Shown one piece after another: positions 50,760 to 58,425 of a stretch of 64,000 nucleotides of DNA. Location of the stretch: positions 1,612,001 through 1,676,000 of the forward strand of contig NZ_JAUSQM010000001.1 of the NCBI RefSeq assembly GCF_030811215.1, written 5' to 3'. The DNA is from Nocardioides massiliensis (lineage in GTDB: Bacteria > Actinomycetota > Actinomycetes > Propionibacteriales > Nocardioidaceae). The notes beneath the pieces are model-generated. The model searched no databases and was not told where the DNA came from. It saw nothing but the letters and a program-made list of their open reading frames with translations. The translations under genes and the position numbers were made by a program. How positions within the stretch are numbered: the first letter of the stretch is position 1; each line of letters opens with the position of its first letter.

Positions 50760-51518
50760 GTGTACGGGAGTCGGGCACGCATCGGACTGATCGTCCCGTC
50801 CACCAACTCGGTGGTCGAACCGGAGCTCCAGGGCCATGCCCCGGAAGGGGTCGCGTTCTACGCGACCCGGGTCCCGGTCGCGGAGGTCGCGACCGAGGCC
50901 GAGAAGGTCGACAGTCTGCTGGCGATGCATGGCCGGCTCCCAGCTGCCGCGGCGGAGCTGGGTTCGCTCGGCCCTGCCGCGGTGGCCTACGCCTGTACGT
51001 CGGGGAGTTTCCTCGGCGGGCGCGACGTCGACGCCGAGACCTGTGCGTCGTTGAGCGAGGCGAGCGGCGTCCCGTCCTACACCACGTCGACGGCGGTCAC
51101 GGCGGCCCTGCGCGCCCTCGGGGCGCGCCGGCTCGCGGTGGTGACGCCGTACGTCGCTCCGGTGGCAGCGGGCGCGGTGACCTATCTGGAACAGACCGGG
51201 TTCGAGGTGGTCGCTCGCGCCGACCTCGAGTTGCTGAGCAACCTGGAGAAGGGGCGTCTGCCCGTCTCCGCCGCGGAGGAGTTGGCCCGCTCGGTCGACG
51301 TGGCGGGAGCCGACGCGATCATGATCAGCTGCACGAACTGGCGAACGCTCGACCGGTTGGCCGACCTCGAGCACCACACCGGTCTCCCCGTCGTCTCCAG
51401 CAACCTCGCCACGCTGTGGGCGGGGCTGCGGCTGGCCGGTGTCGACGCTGGCGGGCCGGCCGTGCGCCTGATGCAACTCCCCGGCGACGCGCTCCGCGCT
51501 CGCCTCGGTGCGGCATGA
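50760..51518 (+). CDS. Asp/Glu racemase superfamily protein, maleate isomerase-like 2
   Basis: A 252-residue member of the arylmalonate decarboxylase/maleate isomerase group. RIGLIVPSTNSVVEPE at the N-terminus is very typical of maleate isomerase, and both Cys residues are present (YACTSGSF and ISCTNWRT). It may isomerise maleate or a maleate-like dicarboxylate. GTG 50760 starts 6 nt after the DUF2848 stop, and the end overlaps the next gene by ATGA. The first member of this type in the window is at 22193. Confidence 0.87.
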   Translation: MYGSRARIGLIVPSTNSVVEPELQGHAPEGVAFYATRVPVAEVATEAEKVDSLLAMHGRLPAAAAELGSLGPAAVAYACTSGSFLGGRDVDAETCASLSEASGVPSYTTSTAVTAALRALGARRLAVVTPYVAPVAAGAVTYLEQTGFEVVARADLELLSNLEKGRLPVSAAEELARSVDVAGADAIMISCTNWRTLDRLADLEHHTGLPVVSSNLATLWAGLRLAGVDAGGPAVRLMQLPGDALRARLGAA

Positions 51519-52381
51519 CCGCCGCCGGTCCGCCCTTGGTCGAGCGCCACGTCGTGCGGGTCGGGGGCGGCGGCTCGGTGCACCTGCGCGCGGTCGCGAT
51601 GGACGGTGACGCGGGCGGGGACGCATCTGCGGTGCCGCCGTTGGTCCTCGTGCACCAGTCACCGTTGTCGTCGCGTCGTTTCACCCCCCTGCTCGCTGAG
51701 CTCGGGTCGTGGACCAGGGCCTTGGCGCCCGACACCCCGGGCTATGGGGACTCGCCGCCGCTGGCGACCGAGACCACCGTCGACGATCTCGCCGCGACCC
51801 TGTGGGCCGCCATCGACGCGATGGCGGCCGGCCCGGTCCGGATCCTCGGCCGGGCGACGGGTGCGGTCCTGGCCGCCGCGATGACCGCGGATCGACCGGA
51901 CCGCGTGCGCCACTTGGTGCTGCACGGGGTGCCGCTCTACACCGCGGAGGAAGCCCAGTCACGGTTGCGGGATTTCGCGCCGCCGTACGTCCCCGACGAG
52001 GAGGGGACGCACCTGCAGTGGATCTGGCAACGCGTGCGAGGGGAGTACCCCTGGGCGCCCCCGGAACTGGTCACCTCCTTCGTCGCCGACTACCTGGCGG
52101 CCGGACCCGACTTCGCCACCGCCTACCGCGCGATGTGGCGCTACAACCTGGACGACGCGTTGCGCACGATCGGTGATGCGAACGTCCGGACGACCCTGCT
52201 CGCGGGCGGGCGCGACCGGATCGGCTTCATGCACGAGCGCGCCCGGCGACGGATCACCTGGGCCGACGAGCGTGTCCTGCCCGAGGCGACGGACTTCGTC
52301 GCCGAGCAGGATCCGGTGGGCTTCAGCCGATTGCTGCGCGAGGTGTTCGCCGAAGAGCACCTCAGCGGACACGAGCGTTGA
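51515..52381 (+). CDS. Alpha/beta hydrolase-like protein with degenerate triad
   Basis: A 288-residue alpha/beta-hydrolase-fold protein. The nucleophile elbow is GRAT115GA, with Thr instead of Ser, and the C-terminal region where the His is expected reads LPEATDFVAEQDP, with no His. An Asp is present in AGGRDRIGF. It may therefore be a non-classical enzyme or a binding protein. HQSPLSSRRF replaces the HG oxyanion motif. ATG 51515 overlaps the upstream gene by ATGA. An operator-like element follows it. Confidence 0.78.
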   Translation: MTAAGPPLVERHVVRVGGGGSVHLRAVAMDGDAGGDASAVPPLVLVHQSPLSSRRFTPLLAELGSWTRALAPDTPGYGDSPPLATETTVDDLAATLWAAIDAMAAGPVRILGRATGAVLAAAMTADRPDRVRHLVLHGVPLYTAEEAQSRLRDFAPPYVPDEEGTHLQWIWQRVRGEYPWAPPELVTSFVADYLAAGPDFATAYRAMWRYNLDDALRTIGDANVRTTLLAGGRDRIGFMHERARRRITWADERVLPEATDFVAEQDPVGFSRLLREVFAEEHLSGHER

Positions 52382-52415
52382 CGCCGCCGAAGCCACCCAC
52401 GTACGCTTCCCGGTA

Positions 52416-52443
52416 GCGGAACGTCGTATCTGTCAGCGGAACA
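52416..52443. promoter_or_regulatory. Candidate IclR operator, site 2
   Basis: A 28-bp element with two identical half-sites, GCGGAAC at 52416 and at 52436, the clearest direct repeat of the three sites. TTCC at 52407-52410 adds an inverted half-site. It sits in the 82-nt gap before the CoA-transferase gene and suggests a second internal promoter in region C. Confidence 0.6.
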
Positions 52444-52463
52444 CTTGACGTCGAGGAGAACTC

Positions 52464-53660
52464 ATGCAGGACGGCCCCCTGACCGGGATGCGCGTCATCG
52501 ACGCGTCGACGATCCTGGCCGGCCCGTTGTGCTGCCAGATCCTGGGCGACTTCGGCGCCGACGTGATCAAGATCGAGCACCCCACGGCCGGCGACAGCAT
52601 GCGCGGACACGGTGAGTCCAAGGACGGCGTGCCGCTGTGGTGGAAGGAGATCTCGCGCAACAAGCGGACCATCGGGCTCAGCCTGTCGGACCCCGACGGG
52701 GCCGCCGCCTTCCGTGCGCTGGCGAAGACGGCCGACGTGATCGTCGAGAACTTCCGTCCCGGCACCCTCGAGCGGTGGGGTCTGTCTCCGGAGACGCTCC
52801 GGGCCGACAATCCAAGTCTGGTGATCCTGCGGATCACGGGCTTCGGACAGACCGGCCCGTACGCGTCGCGTGCCGGGTTCGGCACGCTCGCCGAGGCCAT
52901 GAGCGGTTTCGCTCACCTCACCGGCCAGCCCGACGGGCCGCCGACCCTGCCTGCGTTCGGCCTCGCCGACAGCATCTGCGGCATCGCCGGCTCCTCGGCG
53001 GTCTCGATGGCACTGCTCGCCCGTGAGCGCAACGGCGGCGTCGGCCAGGACATCGACGCCAGCCTGCTGCTGCCGATCATGACGGCCGTCGGCCCGGGTG
53101 CGACGTACTACCAGCAGAACGGCACGATCGGGCAGCGTCACGGCAACCGCTCCACCAACAACGCTCCGCGCAACACCTACCAGACCGCCGATGGGTCCTG
53201 GGTCGCCATCTCCACGAGTGCCCAGCGGATCGCCGAGAAGGTGATGGAGCTCGTCGGACACCCCGAGGTGATCGCTGAGCCATGGTTCGCCTCCGGGCAC
53301 ACCCGGGCGCAGCACGCCGACCTCCTCGACGGGTACGTCGGCGACTGGATCGGTCAGCGGACCCGCGACGAGGTCGTCGCGGAGTTCACCGCCGCCGGCG
53401 CCGCGGTGGCGCCCGTCTATGACGCGCGTGACCTGGCCGAGGACGAGCACGTCCGCGAGACCGGGATGCTGCACACCGTCCCCGACGAGGACCTCGGCGA
53501 CGTCCTCATGCACGACGTGATGTGGCGGATGTCCGAGACCCCTGGCCGGATCCGCTTCACCGGACGCTCGCTGGGCGCCGACACCGACGAGGTCCTAGCC
53601 GAGGCCGGTCTGGACGCCGACCAGTTGGCCGACCTTCGCCATCGCAACGTCATCGCCTGA
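52464..53660 (+). CDS. Class III (CaiB/BaiF) CoA-transferase family protein
   Basis: A 398-residue CoA-transferase. The N-terminus PLTGMRVIDASTILAGPLC and GADVIKIEHP are family hallmarks, as are VENFRPGTLERWG and LVILRITGFGQTGPY. The catalytic Asp of the formyl-CoA transferase type lies three residues after the Ser in a GQ..(V/I)D.SL..D pattern; here the segment is GQDIDASLLLPIM, with Leu at that place. It may use another residue or a different mechanism. GAGGAG lies 6 nt before the ATG. Activation of a carboxylic-acid intermediate as a CoA thioester is the expected role. Confidence 0.87.
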   Translation: MQDGPLTGMRVIDASTILAGPLCCQILGDFGADVIKIEHPTAGDSMRGHGESKDGVPLWWKEISRNKRTIGLSLSDPDGAAAFRALAKTADVIVENFRPGTLERWGLSPETLRADNPSLVILRITGFGQTGPYASRAGFGTLAEAMSGFAHLTGQPDGPPTLPAFGLADSICGIAGSSAVSMALLARERNGGVGQDIDASLLLPIMTAVGPGATYYQQNGTIGQRHGNRSTNNAPRNTYQTADGSWVAISTSAQRIAEKVMELVGHPEVIAEPWFASGHTRAQHADLLDGYVGDWIGQRTRDEVVAEFTAAGAAVAPVYDARDLAEDEHVRETGMLHTVPDEDLGDVLMHDVMWRMSETPGRIRFTGRSLGADTDEVLAEAGLDADQLADLRHRNVIA

Positions 53661-53727
53661 CGCCGCCCCCGACCACTTCCGCCGCGCCGTGCAGCACCAT
53701 CCCCGAGTAGACGAAGGACGACACCAC

Positions 53728-54570
53728 GTGACGACCGTGAGCCCATCCCGCGCACCCGCGCCGCTGTTGGCGGCCCTGAGCGACGGCGTCGAGGTCTTCG
53801 ACCTCGGACGGCAGTACGCGGTCGGCATGCCGCAGTCGCCTAACCACCCGGCGTACTGGCACGCGCTGCCGCGCCGCCACGGGGACATGGTGCGCAGCGA
53901 CGGCGGCTCGGCCGCCAACGACATCATCAGCATGGGCACCCACGTCGGAACGCACATCGACGCCCTCTCGCACGTCTCCCACGACGGCAAGCTCCACGGA
54001 GGTCTGGACGCCGAGGACGCCCTGACCGGCGGCCGCTACGAGCAGCTCGGCGCGCACACCATCGCGCCGATGGTCTGCCGGGGTGTGCTCCTCGACGTGC
54101 CTGCCGCATTGGGTACGCCGAACGGGTGCGAGGCGGGCTACGAGATCACCCGCGCCGACCTCGAGGCGACGGTCGAGAAGCAGGGGACCCGCCCCGAAGA
54201 GGGTGACGTCGTGCTCGTCCGCAGCGGATGGGGCCGGCTCTTCGCCGAGGGCGCACCGTACGTGGGTGGTGCCTCCGGCGTCCCGGGCGTCGGCGAGGAC
54301 GGCGCGCGCTGGATCGCCGAGCACAAGGTACGCGCTGCCGGTGCGGACACCATCGCGTTCGAGCGGCTGGCGCCCGGCGCCGGCCACGCCGTGCTGCCAG
54401 CCCACCGCGTGCTGCTGGTGGAGAGCGGCATCTACATCATCGAGGCGATGGACCTCGAGGAGCTGGCCGAGGCCGGGCACCACGAGTTCCTCTTCATGCT
54501 GTCGCCGCTCGCGCTCTACGGCGCGACCGGGTCGCCCGCGCGCCCTCTGGCGGTGGTCTCCCGTGGCTGA
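53728..54570 (+). CDS. Metal-dependent cyclase family protein (kynurenine formamidase-like)
   Basis: A 280-residue cyclase-family hydrolase. The metal motif HxGTHxDxxxH is complete in GTHVGTHIDALSH (about residues 71-83), and GDVVLVRSGWG further on is typical. Family members hydrolyse N-formylkynurenine, isatin or other cyclic or formyl amides. GTG 53728 follows AAGGA at suitable distance. It ends 8 nt inside the next gene. It could open a lactam or release formate in this pathway (inference). Confidence 0.87.
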   Translation: MTTVSPSRAPAPLLAALSDGVEVFDLGRQYAVGMPQSPNHPAYWHALPRRHGDMVRSDGGSAANDIISMGTHVGTHIDALSHVSHDGKLHGGLDAEDALTGGRYEQLGAHTIAPMVCRGVLLDVPAALGTPNGCEAGYEITRADLEATVEKQGTRPEEGDVVLVRSGWGRLFAEGAPYVGGASGVPGVGEDGARWIAEHKVRAAGADTIAFERLAPGAGHAVLPAHRVLLVESGIYIIEAMDLEELAEAGHHEFLFMLSPLALYGATGSPARPLAVVSRG

Positions 54571-56014
54571 CCAGAGTTCCGTGACCTCCCCCGAGCAGAC
54601 GCTCGCCCAGCAGCTCGGCGAGTTCGCCGCCACCGTCGCGCGTGACGGCGTGCCCGAGGACGTCGCCCGCAGCGTCGTGCAACGGGTCGTCGACGTCCTC
54701 GGCCTGTGCGTCGCCGCCCACGTCCTGCCGACCAGCAAGGCCGCGATCGGGTATGCCGTGGACGCGGGGGGTGCCGAGCGCGCGACCGCCGTCGGCGTCG
54801 GACGCCGGTTGCCTGCCCCCGCCGCCGCGTTCGTCAACGGTGTCCTCGCCCACTCGCTCGACTACGACGACACCCACCTGCCGTCGGTGCTGCACCCGAG
54901 CGCCAACGTCGTGCCCGCCGCGCTCGCCGCGGCCGAGGACGCCGGCGCCTCCGGTGAGGACGTCGTGCGAGCGATCGCCGTCGGCCTCGAGGTCGCGGTC
55001 CGGTTGGGCATGGCCGGCTACGACGAGAAGCTCGGCAACTCGGTGTTCTTCGAGCACGGTCAGCACGCCACCTCGATCTGCGGCGCGATGGGTGCCGCGG
55101 TCGCGGCCGCGATGGTCCAGGGTCTCGACGCCGATGGCGTCGTGCACTCCCTCGGCCTCGCCGCCTCGCGTGCATCGGGAATCCTCGAGGCCAACCGCAC
55201 GGGCGGGACGGTCAAGCGTCTGCACTGCGGCTGGGCCGCGGAGGCCGGCGTCGCCGCTGCGCAGCTCGTGAAGCGCGGCTTCACCGGACCGCCGTCCGTG
55301 CTCGAGGGTCGGTTCGGGTTCTTCGAGGCCTGGCTGCACGGCTCGCGCATCGACTACGACGCGGTCAGCGTCGGTCTCGGCACCGAGTGGGCCGTCCCCG
55401 GCATCTTCTTCAAGCCCTACCCGGCCAACCACTTCACGCACGCGGCGGTCGATGCCGGGATCGAGCTGCGCGAGCGCGGCGTACGCCCCGACGACATCGT
55501 GCGCCTGGAGCTCGGCGTACCGGCCGCTGCCCAGCGGACCATCGGCCAGCCGATCGAGGTCAAGCGGGCGCCGTACACCGGCTACCAGGCGCAGTTCAGC
55601 GGTCCGTATGCCCTCGTCGCCGGCCTCCTCGGAGGCGGCGGACTGGGGGTCGCGCTCAGCGACTACACCGACGCGCTGGCCCAGGACCCGCAGCGGCGCG
55701 CCCTCATGGCGAAGGTAGACGTGGTCGCCGACCCGGAGTGCGACGAGATCTTCCCGCACCAGTTCCCGGCGAAGGTCGTCGCCGAGCTCACCGACGGCCG
55801 CACCGAGCACGTCGCGATCCTCGCCAACCGCGGCGGACCGCAGCGTCCGCTCAGCGACGAGGAGCTGGCGGTGAAGTTCCGCGAGAACGCCTCCGGCGAG
55901 CTCGCCGGGCCGGTCGTCAATGACATCGAGGTGCGACTGCGCGACCTGCGCTCGATGACGTCGCTCGATGAGCTCATGAGCCTGTTCGTCCCCACCTCGG
56001 CACCCCGCGCCTGA
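54563..56014 (+). CDS. MmgE/PrpD family protein 2
   Basis: A 483-residue full-length MmgE/PrpD protein. The conserved HSLDYDDTH (NGVLAHSLDYDDTH, about residues 94-107) and HPSANVVPAALA are intact, as are VKRLHCGWAAEAG and FKPYPANHFTHAA. Members act as 2-methylcitrate dehydratases or related decarboxylases/dehydratases. GTG 54563 overlaps the cyclase gene by 8 nt. It conserves the motif better than the paralogue at 7227. Confidence 0.88.
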   Translation: MADQSSVTSPEQTLAQQLGEFAATVARDGVPEDVARSVVQRVVDVLGLCVAAHVLPTSKAAIGYAVDAGGAERATAVGVGRRLPAPAAAFVNGVLAHSLDYDDTHLPSVLHPSANVVPAALAAAEDAGASGEDVVRAIAVGLEVAVRLGMAGYDEKLGNSVFFEHGQHATSICGAMGAAVAAAMVQGLDADGVVHSLGLAASRASGILEANRTGGTVKRLHCGWAAEAGVAAAQLVKRGFTGPPSVLEGRFGFFEAWLHGSRIDYDAVSVGLGTEWAVPGIFFKPYPANHFTHAAVDAGIELRERGVRPDDIVRLELGVPAAAQRTIGQPIEVKRAPYTGYQAQFSGPYALVAGLLGGGGLGVALSDYTDALAQDPQRRALMAKVDVVADPECDEIFPHQFPAKVVAELTDGRTEHVAILANRGGPQRPLSDEELAVKFRENASGELAGPVVNDIEVRLRDLRSMTSLDELMSLFVPTSAPRA

Positions 56015-56057
56015 CCGCGGCCGCGCCGACCAACCAAGACAGGAAGGCGATCTTCAG

Positions 56058-57518
56058 ATGGATCTGCTGATCAAGAACGTCCGTGCCGTCACCCCTGAGA
56101 ACGCCGAGCCGGTCGTCGCCGACATCGCCGTCGCCGACGGCCAGATCGTCGAGATCGGACCGGACCTCACCCCGGCCGAGGGCGCACGGGTCGTCGACGG
56201 CGGCGGCCGTCTGGCCTTCCCCGGCGTGGTCGACGCCCACCAGCACTGGGGGATCTACAACCCGCTCGGGGAGGACGCGTCGATCGAGAGCCGGGCCAAC
56301 GCGCAGGGCGGTGTCACCACCGGGATCACCTACATGCGCACCGGGCAGTACTACCTCAACAAGGGCGGGGAGTACGCGGACTTCTTTCCCGAGGTCCTCG
56401 CGACCACCGAGGGCAAGTCCTACGTCGACTACGCGTTCCACCTCGCGCCGATGATGAGCAAGCACATCGAGGAGATCCCGTCGCTGGTGAGCGACCACGG
56501 CGTGACGTCCTTCAAGGTCTTCATGTTCTACGGCAGCCACGGCCTGCACGGCCGCTCGGCTGACCAGAACTCCTTCCTGATGATCCCCGAGGGCGAGCGC
56601 TACGACTACGCGCACTTCGAGTTCGTGATGCGCGGGGTCCAGAAGGCGCGCGAGCAGTTCCCCGACCTCGCCGACGAGATCTCGCTGTCGCTGCACTGCG
56701 AGACGGCCGAGATCATGGCGGCTTACACGAAGCTGGTCGAGGACGCCGGCGAGCTGAAGGGCCTCGAGGCCTACCACGCCAGCCGGCCCCCCCACTCCGA
56801 AGGTTTGGCGATCTCGATCGCTTCCTACCTCGCTCACGAGACCGGCCTGCCGACGATCAACCTGCTGCACCTGACCTCGCGCAAGGCAGTCGACGCCGCG
56901 CTGCGGATGGCGCAGGCCTTCCCGCACATCAACTTCCGGCGCGAGGTCACCGTCGGGCACCTGCTGGCCGACATCCACACCGCCAGCGGCATCGGCGCGA
57001 AGGTCAACCCGCCGATCCGTCCGCGGGAGGACGTCGAGGCGCTGTGGGAGTACCTCCTCGACGGCAAGATCGACTGGGTCGTCTCCGACCACGCGTGCTG
57101 CAAGGACGAGGCGAAGTTCGGCGAGGACCGCGACGACGTCTTCGTCGCGAAGTCCGGCTTCGGCGGCGCGGAGTACCTTTTGGCCGGCATGGTCACCGAG
57201 GGCACCAAGCGGGGTCTGTCGGTCGGCCGCATCGCCGAGCTGATCGCGAAGAACCCCGCCCAGCGCTTCGGTCTGCGCACCAAGGGTCAGTTGGCGGTCG
57301 GCTTCGACGCCGACATCGCGCTGGTCGACGACAACGTGTCGTGGACCGTGCGGGCCGAGGACTCGGAGTCCGCCCAGGAGTACACGCCGTTCGAGGGCTT
57401 CGACATGACCGCCAAGGTCACCGACACCTTCGTCCGCGGGACGCACGTGTTCGCCGACGGTCAGGTGCAGGGCGAGCCCACCGGGCAGTACCTCGCGCGG
57501 CCGCTGACCCGGGGCTGA
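56058..57518 (+). CDS. Hydantoinase/allantoinase-like amidohydrolase
   Basis: A 486-residue cyclic amidohydrolase. Metal ligands are visible as AH61QH63WG, the carbamylatable Lys as K153 in SFKVFMFYG, then LHCE, HLTSRKA and SDHACC, as in dihydropyrimidinase, hydantoinase and allantoinase. The AHQHWG motif differs from the usual GxxDxHxH, pointing to a distinct subgroup. AGGAAGG precedes ATG 56058. It probably opens a cyclic imide or ureide ring of the substrate. Confidence 0.9.
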   Translation: MDLLIKNVRAVTPENAEPVVADIAVADGQIVEIGPDLTPAEGARVVDGGGRLAFPGVVDAHQHWGIYNPLGEDASIESRANAQGGVTTGITYMRTGQYYLNKGGEYADFFPEVLATTEGKSYVDYAFHLAPMMSKHIEEIPSLVSDHGVTSFKVFMFYGSHGLHGRSADQNSFLMIPEGERYDYAHFEFVMRGVQKAREQFPDLADEISLSLHCETAEIMAAYTKLVEDAGELKGLEAYHASRPPHSEGLAISIASYLAHETGLPTINLLHLTSRKAVDAALRMAQAFPHINFRREVTVGHLLADIHTASGIGAKVNPPIRPREDVEALWEYLLDGKIDWVVSDHACCKDEAKFGEDRDDVFVAKSGFGGAEYLLAGMVTEGTKRGLSVGRIAELIAKNPAQRFGLRTKGQLAVGFDADIALVDDNVSWTVRAEDSESAQEYTPFEGFDMTAKVTDTFVRGTHVFADGQVQGEPTGQYLARPLTRG

Positions 57519-57521
57519 GCA

Positions 57522-58376
57522 GTGTCCGCCTCGCCGGCTCCAGCACGCAGCTATCTCTACGTGCCGGGCGACCGCCCCGACCGCTTCGCGAAGGCGGCCG
57601 GGAGCGGTGCCGACGCCGTCGTCCTCGACCTGGAGGACGGCGTCGGTCCGGCGGGCAAGGACGCCGCACACGCAGCGGTGGCCGACCACGTCCGCACGCC
57701 AGGTGTCCAGTGGTGGGTCCGGCTCGACCCGGCCCGGCTCGAGGACGGTGTACGAGCTGCTGCTCTGACCGGCACGACCGGGGTCTTCGTGCCGTCGGCC
57801 GAGCCGGAGCTGCTCGCGCGGGTCGACGCGCTCCTCGCCAGTGCCGAGCCCGAGCGTGGCGTAGGGCCGCTCGCCGTGATCGGTCTGCTCGAGACGGCGT
57901 ACGGCGTCGCCGAGGTGCGCGCCGTCGCGGCAGCACCCCGCGTGCACCGGCTCGGGATCGGTGAGGCCGACCTCGCTGCCGAGCTGGGGATGCACCCGGA
58001 CCCGGAGCGACGCGAGCTGTGGGCGATCCGCAGCGACGTGGTCGTGGCCAGTGCGGTGGCCCGCATCGCGGCACCGGTCGGACCGGTGCAGACCGACCTC
58101 TCCGACGCCGACCGGCTCGCCAGCTCGACGGCGTTGCTGGTGCGTCAGGGCTTCGCCGCCCGCACGCTCATCCACCCCAAGCAGGTGCCGGTCGTGCACC
58201 AGGCACTCGCTCCCACGGAGGACGAGGTGACCGATGCTCGCGCGGTCGTGGCCGCCTTCGAGCAGGCCGAGCACGACGGCAGCGGGGTGGCCCTCGACCC
58301 GCGCGGCAAGCTCGTCGACCTCGCCGTCGTGCGCTCCGCGCGCAACGTGCTCGCCCGCGTGGCCCGCGCCGACTGA
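57522..58376 (+). CDS. HpcH/HpaI aldolase / CitE-like lyase
   Basis: A 284-residue CitE-type C-C lyase: RSYLYVPGDRPDRFAKA at the N-terminus, VVLDLEDGVGP with acidic metal ligands, ETAYGV, GEADLAAELG, and FAARTLIHPKQV near the C-terminus. These match citramalyl-CoA/malyl-CoA/beta-methylmalyl-CoA lyase-like proteins. With the class III CoA-transferase upstream, the pair would activate and then split a dicarboxylic acid to acyl-CoA and pyruvate or glyoxylate (inference). GTG 57522 begins three bases after the amidohydrolase stop. Confidence 0.9.
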   Translation: MSASPAPARSYLYVPGDRPDRFAKAAGSGADAVVLDLEDGVGPAGKDAAHAAVADHVRTPGVQWWVRLDPARLEDGVRAAALTGTTGVFVPSAEPELLARVDALLASAEPERGVGPLAVIGLLETAYGVAEVRAVAAAPRVHRLGIGEADLAAELGMHPDPERRELWAIRSDVVVASAVARIAAPVGPVQTDLSDADRLASSTALLVRQGFAARTLIHPKQVPVVHQALAPTEDEVTDARAVVAAFEQAEHDGSGVALDPRGKLVDLAVVRSARNVLARVARAD

Positions 58377-58425
58377 CCACGCACCCGACGCCGCGGCCCA
58401 CTCCGGCCCGGTGTTGACTGCGCAG

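Noticed and set aside
52445-52450. TTGACG as a -35 promoter element for the CoA-transferase gene
   Set aside because: A -10 at the proper distance would fall after the start codon at 52464, so it cannot serve this gene unless translation starts further downstream.
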